From positions 1 to 5,646 of the forward strand of contig SKTA01000114.1 in the NCBI GenBank assembly GCA_007122745.1: DNA of 5,646 nucleotides. The letters run 5' to 3'. The position numbers and the translations under genes were made by a program. Below, piece after piece: positions 1 to 5,646 of this stretch (its first letter is position 1; every line of letters begins with the position of its first letter). This DNA comes from Bacteroidales bacterium. Lineage in GTDB: Bacteria > Bacteroidota > Bacteroidia > Bacteroidales > UBA7960. The notes beneath the pieces were generated by a model, which saw only the letters and a list, made by a program, of their open reading frames with translations, was not told the DNA's origin and did not search any database.

Positions 1-535
1 CGTTTATCCGCATGAGAGTGTTGATGGCATCAACTCATCTGAAGAAATGGTGGTAGCCTACGGTAAGCTTTATAACTGGCATGCAGTTGATGACGCAAGG
101 GGTCTCTGCCCCGCCGGATGGTCTGTTGCCAGCGATGATGACTGGACTCTGTTGGTTGATTATGTTGTAGCACAAGGATTTCCGAATGAGGGAGACAATC
201 CCAACGGTGCCGGAAATGCCTTGAAATCCTGTCGCCAGGTAGGACACCCCGAAGGTGGCGATTGCGACACTTCGGAACATCCGCGCTGGAGGTTTAATGA
301 CACACACCATGGCTTTGATGCGTTTGGGTTTTCGGCTCTTCCTGGTGGGAGCCGTCTTACCGATGTTAGTTACTACCATATTGGGTACCTCGGTTACTGG
401 TGGTCTTCCAGCGAGAGCTCGTCAGCATTTGCCTGGCGCCGGGGCATGCGCAGTCTCCACGGATATGTGTACCGCGGCGAATACAGTAAGAGGGATGGGT
501 TCAGCGTCCGTTGCTTCAGGGATCTTGGCAATTAG
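1..535 (+). CDS. FISUMP-domain protein, 3' end only (start lies left of the window)
   Basis: The frame is open from base 2 to the TAG at 533-535, giving 177 residues with no stop. The ATG at 47 is unlikely to be the start, because the residues just before it (DGINSSEEM) align with an internal stretch of the next gene (GIDSEDEM). Visible FISUMP motifs, in order, are YGKLYNWHAV, GLCPAGW, LKSCRQ, GGDC, HPRW, FGFSALPGG, GYWWSSS and a terminal GFSVRC. This is the C-terminal part of one FISUMP domain, a family common in secreted Bacteroidota and Fibrobacter proteins and without an established biochemical role. The protein ends 5 residues after VRC, so no C-terminal sorting domain follows. The upstream part, probably a signal peptide and head domain as in the neighbour, is not visible. 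It is a close paralogue of the first FISUMP domain of the gene at 601 and lies 65 bases upstream on the same strand. Family assignment is firm; function is unknown. Confidence 0.88.
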   Translation, partial: VYPHESVDGINSSEEMVVAYGKLYNWHAVDDARGLCPAGWSVASDDDWTLLVDYVVAQGFPNEGDNPNGAGNALKSCRQVGHPEGGDCDTSEHPRWRFNDTHHGFDAFGFSALPGGSRLTDVSYYHIGYLGYWWSSSESSSAFAWRRGMRSLHGYVYRGEYSKRDGFSVRCFRDLGN

Positions 536-577
536 ACCATTTGACAATTTGCATGTTTCACATATAGCACCTGCAAC

Positions 578-603
578 ATTAACAACATAATCATTTACTC
601 ATG
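578..603 (+). promoter_or_regulatory. Shine-Dalgarno-less translation start region
   Basis: The roughly 20 bases before the ATG at 601 are A/T-rich and contain no purine-rich GGAGG-like match. Weak or absent Shine-Dalgarno sequences are usual in Bacteroidota, where an A-rich leader is favoured. The start is instead supported by the signal peptide that begins exactly at this ATG. The whole gap from 536 to 600 shows no convincing Bacteroidota promoter (TTTG with a downstream TAnnTTTG), so the gene may be cotranscribed with the paralogue upstream. Confidence 0.4.
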
Positions 604-2631
604 AAACGATTTACATTATTGATCGCAGCGATAAGCATCTGTTTTTCATCATTTGCCCAGCCCTCGCCGGGCTTTGGGCACCAGGCCGTGGTGCGCGATG
701 CCCAGGGCAATGTCGTGGCCGGCGAGCCCATCGGCATCCGGGCGAGCATCCTGGCAGGCTCGGAGCAGGGTGCGGCCGTGTTTGTTGAAGACCATGCAGC
801 GGTGAGCAATGCCAACGGCCTGGTAAGCTTCGTCGTCGGGCAAGGCGATGTTGTTTCCGGCGTTTTTGCCGGCATCGACTGGTCGGATGGCCCGTACTTT
901 TTGAAAACGGAGACAGACCCGGCCGGAGGCACCAATTTCACATTGACCGGCATTACAGAACTAACGGCCGTGCCTTACGCCCTGCATGCCACCACGGCCG
1001 AATCGTACGGTGAAACAGACCCCGTGTTTGCCGAAAGTCTTGCTGCAGACATCACTGCCAGCGACATTGCCAATTGGGAAGAGGCATACACCCGCGGCAA
1101 CCATGCCGAAGCCGGTTACCTGCTCGAGGAGACCCAAAACCTGGCTGACGTGCTGGCACAAAGCAACGACGGTGGCGGTTTCCAGGTGAAAAACATAGCC
1201 GAGCCTACCGCCCCCGGCGACCTTGCCATAAAAGCCTATGTTGACCGCTTGCACGAGCGTTTGCTGACCATTGAGCTGAAAACCGGAAGCGTGGTGATGG
1301 ATGTGGATGGCAATGTTTACAGAACAGTCGCCATCGGCAACCAGGTGTGGTTGACCAAAAACCTCAGGGTAAGCAGGTACAACAACGAAGACCCCATCCC
1401 TACCGGCCTCGGCAACACCGAATGGGAGACAACCACCTCAGGTGCCTATGCCATTTACGACTACACGAACCATGATGCCACAGGAATTGATTCAGAAGAT
1501 GAAATGATTGATGCCTACGGGGCATTGTATAACTGGTATGCTGTAAACGATATGCGGGGTTTATGTCCTGAGGGTTGGCACGTGCCCGGGTTTTACGAAA
1601 TACTCAGGCTCAGGAATTACCTTGTTGATAACTATGATGAGATCACCCTCGGTAACGTGGCTAATGTACTTAAATCCTGCCGCCAGATGGCATCTCCTTT
1701 GGGTGGCGAATGTGCGGTAGGCTGGCACGACCATCCTCGATGGAATGAACACAGCACACACTTCGGAACCGATGTTTTTGGCTTTTCGGCATTGCCCGCC
1801 GGAAGGCTAAGTCAGCAGGGGGCGAGTCAAAACCTTGGCCATCGGGGCAGCTGGTGGACATCATCGCTTTGGCAGCAAGATCAGCCGTATTATTATCATA
1901 TGGCGCATAGCTTAGGTAATCTTAATCATGCTACTTCTCATAGTAAAAACCATGGCTATGGTGTCCGATGCATCCGCACCAACGAGGAGTGCGGCGATGA
2001 TGTGACTTTTATGTATCGTGGCGAACAGCTAACTTACGGTGTTGTTTACAAGGTGGGATTGTGCTGGATGGACCGCAACCTGGGTGCATCACACGTGCCC
2101 ACGGCCAGCGACGACCCTGAGGGATACGGCGATCTGTTTCAGTGGGGGCGCCTCGATGACGGACACCAGGACAGGCAAAGCGGCACCACAACAACATTGA
2201 GTGATACGGATGTTCCCGGGCACGATGACTTTATCAAAAACACAGGTGTCCCCTACGATTGGCGCTCACCTCAGAATGGCGACCTGTGGCAGGGTGAAGA
2301 AGGCATCAATAATCCCTGTCCGCCAGGCTGGCGGCTTCCAACCAAAACTGAGCTTGATTATGAACGTCTTAGCTGGACTTCAAACAATGCCGCCGGTGCA
2401 TTCGATTCGTCACTCAGGTGGCCTTCAGCCGGTATTCGTCAAGTGCAAGATGCTTTCATTATATATGAGGGAACGGGTGGCGGAGTGTGGAGCTCTACCG
2501 TGGATGATTCGCATTCTAGTTATAATCGCACTTACAATATTAGTTTTTTTTTCGCCAGCGCCGGTATCAGCGGTGATATGCGAGGCTTAGGCAATAGCGT
2601 TCGTTGTGTAAAAGAACCGCAGCCCAACTAA
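601..2631 (+). CDS. Secreted protein with Bacteroidota head domain, fibre-like stalk and two FISUMP domains
   Basis: The product is 676 residues and appears complete. Residues 1-20 form a signal peptide (KR, a hydrophobic core, then SSFAQ), so export is expected. Residues about 21-135 are the N-terminal domain frequent in Bacteroidota surface proteins, with HQAVVRDAQG, NGLVSFVVGQG, IDWSDGPYFLKTE and a closing TAVPYALHATTAE. Residues about 138-228 resemble a trimeric fibre stalk: ETDPVF, AGYL, LADVL, then KNIAEPTAPGDLAIKAYVD, similar to the P..DAATK.YVD motif of phage tail fibres, and a short helix. FISUMP domain one spans about 232-460 (DGNVYRTVAIGNQVWLTKNL to YGVRCIR). Domain two spans about 464-671 (MYRGEQLTYG, CWMDRNLGA, YGDLFQWGR, YDWRSPQNGDLWQG, NPCPPGWRLPT, SVRCVK) and belongs to a different FISUMP subtype. 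There is no C-terminal secretion or sorting domain. The likely role is a multimeric surface or adhesin-like protein; that is inference, and no ligand is known. Base composition is uneven: the 5' part is very G/C-rich, and the ends of both FISUMP domains are A/T-rich. Confidence 0.9.
   Translation: MKRFTLLIAAISICFSSFAQPSPGFGHQAVVRDAQGNVVAGEPIGIRASILAGSEQGAAVFVEDHAAVSNANGLVSFVVGQGDVVSGVFAGIDWSDGPYFLKTETDPAGGTNFTLTGITELTAVPYALHATTAESYGETDPVFAESLAADITASDIANWEEAYTRGNHAEAGYLLEETQNLADVLAQSNDGGGFQVKNIAEPTAPGDLAIKAYVDRLHERLLTIELKTGSVVMDVDGNVYRTVAIGNQVWLTKNLRVSRYNNEDPIPTGLGNTEWETTTSGAYAIYDYTNHDATGIDSEDEMIDAYGALYNWYAVNDMRGLCPEGWHVPGFYEILRLRNYLVDNYDEITLGNVANVLKSCRQMASPLGGECAVGWHDHPRWNEHSTHFGTDVFGFSALPAGRLSQQGASQNLGHRGSWWTSSLWQQDQPYYYHMAHSLGNLNHATSHSKNHGYGVRCIRTNEECGDDVTFMYRGEQLTYGVVYKVGLCWMDRNLGASHVPTASDDPEGYGDLFQWGRLDDGHQDRQSGTTTTLSDTDVPGHDDFIKNTGVPYDWRSPQNGDLWQGEEGINNPCPPGWRLPTKTELDYERLSWTSNNAAGAFDSSLRWPSAGIRQVQDAFIIYEGTGGGVWSSTVDDSHSSYNRTYNISFFFASAGISGDMRGLGNSVRCVKEPQPN
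1294..1980 (+). other. FISUMP domain one of the 601-2631 protein, repeated in the upstream gene
   Basis: This segment encodes residues about 232-460. From about 1486 it aligns with the upstream partial gene from about base 20: LYNW.AV.D.RGLCP.GW, LKSCRQ, GG.C, HPRW, FGFSALP.G, WW.SS, SL, SK..G and VRC are shared in the same order. Similarity is high over the scaffold and drops in the roughly 30 residues before the final VRC. The two cysteines in KSCRQ and GGEC, also present upstream, could form a disulfide in an exported protein; this is inferred, not shown. Confidence 0.75.
1990..2613 (+). other. FISUMP domain two (RNLGA/QWGR subtype) of the 601-2631 protein
   Basis: This segment encodes residues about 464-671. 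It shares the general FISUMP plan with domain one: a tryptophan-containing entry motif (CWMDRNLG against VWLTKNLR), a CPPGWRLPT central motif, a W-SS motif and a terminal SVRC. The sequence between these motifs is different, with YGDLFQWGR, DGHQDRQS and YDWRSPQNGDLWQGEEGINNPC typical of the second subtype. It is therefore not a recent duplication of domain one. A combination of the two subtypes in one chain would give two distinct C-terminal modules on one stalk. Confidence 0.7.
2544..2552 (+). repeat. Homopolymer run of nine T inside coding sequence
   Basis: Nine consecutive T encode part of a Ser-Phe-Phe-Phe stretch at residues 648-651. Loss or gain of one base would shift the frame and replace the last 25 or so residues, including the terminal SVRC motif. 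Such runs in surface-protein genes can mutate by slipped-strand mispairing. Whether this one varies cannot be told from one sequence. The frame as given is intact. Confidence 0.6.
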
Positions 2632-2677
2632 GGTGATCTTGATGCTGGTTTTGATGTAACACTCTGTTTTGCCCTTA
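2632..2677. other. Short convergent intergenic gap
   Basis: These 46 bases separate the stop codons of two convergent genes. An imperfect stem (2671-2676 with 2682-2687, one mismatch, 5-base loop) overlaps the minus-strand stop codon. It has no T-tract after it on either strand, so I do not call it an intrinsic terminator. Confidence 0.5.
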
Positions 2678-5646
2678 TTAAAAAGGCTTCATCACCACCC
2701 CCATTTTCTTGCTGCCGTCAATTTTAATCACAACCGGATCCTTGAACCTTACATGCCTTACAAACTGATCTTCATAAACAGCCTCCTGCTTATCAAGGAA
2801 ATCAAGGTCGTAATGGCCTTCGTTTAGATAAGGGTTAATGGTGAAGTACCCCACGTTGAACGAAGTCAGGTTCTGGAAGAAATGCGTGCCCTGGCTGGGG
2901 TCAATGTGGAAATGCTTCAGCCCCGATTCAACAATCAGGCGTGCGGCCGAGATCTGCGCCCACTTTACCGGCACACCCAGCCACGGGTCGTTTGAGCCCC
3001 ATCGGCCCGGACCAATAAGAATGTAATTACTGCCGTTTTTGGTGAACTGGCTGTTTAGTTTGCTAACGATCTCAGTCATTTCCTTTGTGTGTGCCGAGTC
3101 GAACGATTCCGGTTTCACGTATATGATGTCGTGGATGTTGTCGATGATGCCGTTGCCCAGTGCCATTTGGCTGATGATGATGGTTTCTTTGGGCTTACAT
3201 ACGCTGAGTTTCACCTGGCCTTTCTCTTGCGTTTCCACCAGCGGCCTGATCTGAAGAAAGTGAAAATGCTTCAGTTCATCACGTGCCACGTCAAGGGTAA
3301 CGGCAAACTCGATCTCTACCTGATTATTCATCTCTTTTTGGCCCATCTTCAGGAGTTTCTGTAAAATTCCCGGTAATGGGAAGGACCCATGTTTCAATAC
3401 ATTGGCGAAGGTGATTAGCTTCGTACCACCTTCATAGAGTCCGTCGCGAATGATGCCGTCTTCATAATCATAAGTTGACGCCACGTACTTTAATGATGAT
3501 TCCCCTTTTAATTTCCTGATCCTGGTTCTGTTGAGGTTGATGGTTTCGTCCACAACGGGATGAAACATTTCGGGATCCATGTTAAGGCTGAAAAACTCCT
3601 TTTGGCTGTCGCGCAGTGCAATCTCCGTATTGGCTATTTGCAGCGATTTTTGAGGATATTTTGGACTAAAACGAAGGGAAATGCCGCCATCCACAATGAT
3701 TTTACCCAGACCGAAAGCGATGTTGGCAACCCCATCCTCATACTTTTCCGGTTCGATGGGATAAAAATTGACTGACCGGGCAACCCCTGATATGGTTGGG
3801 TAAAACATGTTGCCGTATGACTTGCCGGATACTTCCTGTATTACCACGGCCATTTTTTCTTCGTCAATCACATTTGACGTAGCTTCAATGTAGGCTTTGC
3901 TTTCCTGGAAGAAAACCGATGCATAAACGCTTTTTATGGCCTGCTCCAACTGCAGGATGCGTACATTTTTGTCGTGGTGATTGTTGGAGATCATGTAGGT
4001 GGAGTAAACGCCGGCAAAAGGCTGGTAATGACTGTCTTCCAGCAGACTGGAAGACCTTACCGCAAGTGGTGACTTAAAAAAGTCTACAATCTCCTTCACA
4101 TATGACTTCATCCTGCTGGGGGTTCGGCTTTGCACAAAGCGTTCCAGTACCTTATCATCATTGTCACCTTCCAGTGCAAAGCCATACAGGTCATTGTCTT
4201 CCATGAATTCATCAAAGATGTCAGTTGTAAGCACCACGGTTCTGGGTATGCTGATTGATACGTCATCGCGAAAAATTGTGATCTTGTATTTGTTGATCAC
4301 CGAATCGATGAATGCCAGCCCGCGTGCCTTGCCACCCAGCTGGCCATCACCGAGCCTGGTAAATACCGCATATTCGTCCAAATGGCTGGCAATGATGCCA
4401 CGCCCTTTGGAACGCCGGTAGTTGGCAATGGTGTCGATGAGGTAGCTGCGTATCTCCTCAACGTTATTGAAGTCGTCGCGGCCCTTGACAGCAAAAATGT
4501 TGGCGATCGAAAACAATGCCCTGGCCTTCAGCCAGCGCGAGAAATGATCGTTGGATACGTGGTACTCCAGTATCTTTGGCTCAATCTTGCTGATTTTCAC
4601 CTGCAGCGAATGCAGGTTGTTAGCCCGCGTAACTTCCATGCCCGTTTCAGGACTCTTGAATACAAAGTCGCCAAAACCGTAATTCTCCTTGATGTAGTGC
4701 TTCAGTTCGATCAGCAGGGTTTTCGAGTACTTATTGATGAAGCTGACGTCGATGTCCTTGTTGATCCTTGCATCCCACTTTTCTGACGATTGCAACAGGA
4801 TGGGCAGCTGGCTGTTGTGCTTTCGGATGTATTTGGCCAGTTTGATGCCCGCTTCATCGTCGCGCTTGCCATTGCGGGCATAACTGATGTCGGAAATGAC
4901 GCCCAGCAGGTTTTTCTTGTACTTCTTGTAGAGCGCCAGTGCGTCGTCATAGTTTTTTGCCAGCAAAATCTTCGGTCGGGCACGCATCCTGAGCGTCTTG
5001 CGGTGCTCGTTCAAACCCTCCGTCATCAGCTCATTCGTCTGGTCAAAAATCACTTTGTAGATGGTGGGAAGATAGGATGAATAGTAGCGGATGGAGTCTT
5101 CAACCAGCAGGATGCCCTGCACACCCACAGTATCAATGTCGAAATCGGCATTCATCTTATCCTCAAGCAGCTTGATGATGGCCAGCAACAAACCGGCATT
5201 TCCCAGCCACGAGAAAACGTAGTCAATGCTGCTCAGGTCTTCATCGCGCAGCTTCATCGATACCTCGCGCGAGAAGTGCGTTAAGACCACAATGGGCATT
5301 TCGGGATAACGCTTCCTGACCCGCTTGGCCATCTCAAAACAATCGATCTTTCCTACATTCAACATGGTGATCACCAGGTCAAAATCCTTCTCTCCCATAA
5401 GCTTGAATGCCTCCTCGGAGGAGCTGGCCTGTGTAAACTGGGGTGGATAACGCAGGTTCTTGCTGGTGTATTCCAGGAAGATCTTTTCGTTTATGCGGCC
5501 GTCCTCTTCCAGCATGAATGCATCATAGTTGCTGCAGATCAACAGCACATTGATGATGCGTTTCTGCATCAGGTACTCGTAAGAGATCTCCTTAAACTCA
5601 TACGTATCCGTCGAGTACCGCTCGTCGTATTTGTATTTGGATTGAA
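2678..5646 (-). CDS. Tandem receiver / PEP-pyruvate-binding ATP-grasp protein, 5' end beyond the window
   Basis: The first in-window ATG is at 5569 (963 residues to TAA at 2678-2680). The same frame continues upstream to the window edge for 25 more codons with protein-like sequence (KYDERYSTDTYEFKEISYEY), so the start is probably outside. Numbering from that Met: residues 5-138 are a receiver-like fold with the phosphoacceptor position replaced (VITM, Met69). Residues about 150-295 form a second receiver-like domain that keeps acidic E157/D158, D227 (VISD), S261 and K280. Residues about 404-778 are a PPDK/PEP-synthase N-terminal ATP-grasp domain: GDGQLGGKARG (K414), LAVRSSSLLED (R505), FAGVYSTY, VVIQEVSG, FGLGKIIVDGG, VEIEFAV and LQIRP (Q773, R775). 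Residues about 795-963 are a distinct domain with LIGPGRWGSNDPWLG and DPSQGTHFFQN. The phosphohistidine swivel and TIM-barrel domains of PEP synthase are missing, so the name PEP synthase should not be transferred. A cytoplasmic ATP-dependent phosphotransfer or sensing role is inferred. There is no signal peptide or membrane segment in the visible part. Confidence 0.88.
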   Translation of the reverse strand, partial: QSKYKYDERYSTDTYEFKEISYEYLMQKRIINVLLICSNYDAFMLEEDGRINEKIFLEYTSKNLRYPPQFTQASSSEEAFKLMGEKDFDLVITMLNVGKIDCFEMAKRVRKRYPEMPIVVLTHFSREVSMKLRDEDLSSIDYVFSWLGNAGLLLAIIKLLEDKMNADFDIDTVGVQGILLVEDSIRYYSSYLPTIYKVIFDQTNELMTEGLNEHRKTLRMRARPKILLAKNYDDALALYKKYKKNLLGVISDISYARNGKRDDEAGIKLAKYIRKHNSQLPILLQSSEKWDARINKDIDVSFINKYSKTLLIELKHYIKENYGFGDFVFKSPETGMEVTRANNLHSLQVKISKIEPKILEYHVSNDHFSRWLKARALFSIANIFAVKGRDDFNNVEEIRSYLIDTIANYRRSKGRGIIASHLDEYAVFTRLGDGQLGGKARGLAFIDSVINKYKITIFRDDVSISIPRTVVLTTDIFDEFMEDNDLYGFALEGDNDDKVLERFVQSRTPSRMKSYVKEIVDFFKSPLAVRSSSLLEDSHYQPFAGVYSTYMISNNHHDKNVRILQLEQAIKSVYASVFFQESKAYIEATSNVIDEEKMAVVIQEVSGKSYGNMFYPTISGVARSVNFYPIEPEKYEDGVANIAFGLGKIIVDGGISLRFSPKYPQKSLQIANTEIALRDSQKEFFSLNMDPEMFHPVVDETINLNRTRIRKLKGESSLKYVASTYDYEDGIIRDGLYEGGTKLITFANVLKHGSFPLPGILQKLLKMGQKEMNNQVEIEFAVTLDVARDELKHFHFLQIRPLVETQEKGQVKLSVCKPKETIIISQMALGNGIIDNIHDIIYVKPESFDSAHTKEMTEIVSKLNSQFTKNGSNYILIGPGRWGSNDPWLGVPVKWAQISAARLIVESGLKHFHIDPSQGTHFFQNLTSFNVGYFTINPYLNEGHYDLDFLDKQEAVYEDQFVRHVRFKDPVVIKIDGSKKMGVVMKPF

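Noticed and set aside
255..590. Plus-strand open frame overlapping the end of the first gene in another frame
   Set aside because: The overlapping frame carries the conserved FISUMP motifs up to its stop at 535; this one shows none.
536..600. Possible Bacteroidota promoter between the two plus-strand genes
   Set aside because: TTTG occurs at 540-543 and 548-551, but no TAnnTTTG-like element is found at a suitable distance downstream.
591..953. 120-residue open frame on the minus strand over the signal peptide and head domain
   Set aside because: The plus strand here has a clear signal peptide and family motifs; the antisense frame is low-complexity Pro/Thr/Ala sequence caused by high G+C.
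1..2631. A complete diversity-generating retroelement
   Set aside because: No reverse transcriptase, accessory gene or template repeat is in the window; only the compositional hint in the target-like ends remains.
2671..2687. Possible terminator hairpin in the convergent gap
   Set aside because: The stem has a mismatch, is short, overlaps a stop codon and is not followed by a T-tract on either strand.
4382..4786. 134-residue open frame on the plus strand inside the minus-strand gene
   Set aside because: It is antisense to the middle linker and second receiver region, has no recognisable domain, and is explained by the codon pattern of the real gene.
2678..5569. Naming the minus-strand gene ppsA or ppdK
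   Set aside because: Only the ATP-grasp half is shared; the phosphohistidine and PEP-binding domains are missing and two receivers are added.

Overview
The window looks like chromosomal DNA of a Bacteroidota bacterium; this is inferred from gene content, not from a marker gene. Three things point that way. The secreted protein at 601-2631 carries the N-terminal domain that precedes many Bacteroidota surface proteins, followed by FISUMP (Fibrobacter succinogenes major paralogous) domains. The large minus-strand protein has a receiver plus PEP/pyruvate-binding architecture that I associate with this phylum. The 601 start has an A/T-rich leader with no Shine-Dalgarno sequence, as is usual there.

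Layout. Positions 1-535 (+) hold the 3' end of a FISUMP-domain gene whose start lies left of the window. After a 65-base gap, 601-2631 (+) is a complete 676-residue secreted protein: signal peptide, Bacteroidota head domain, tail-fibre-like stalk, then two different FISUMP domains. The two plus-strand genes are tandem paralogues. A 46-base convergent gap (2632-2677) follows. Positions 2678-5646 (-) hold a large gene whose reading frame stays open to the right edge, so its true start is probably outside the window. It encodes two receiver-like domains, a middle linker, a pyruvate,phosphate dikinase-type ATP-grasp domain, and a distinctive C-terminal domain. It lacks the phosphohistidine and TIM-barrel domains of PEP synthase.

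The plus-strand pair is probably exported surface or adhesin-like material. The minus-strand gene is cytoplasmic and probably unrelated in function, since it is convergent and shares no promoter region. I see no RNA gene, insertion sequence, CRISPR array or phage module.

The points most worth a second look are: (a) the incomplete PEP-synthase-like architecture, with one degenerate and one apparently intact receiver; (b) the C-terminal ends of the FISUMP domains, which differ sharply between copies, are A/T-rich islands in a G/C-richer gene and include ten consecutive codons ending in T; and (c) a run of nine T within the last FISUMP domain. No reverse transcriptase or template repeat is visible, so a hypervariation mechanism remains a hypothesis.
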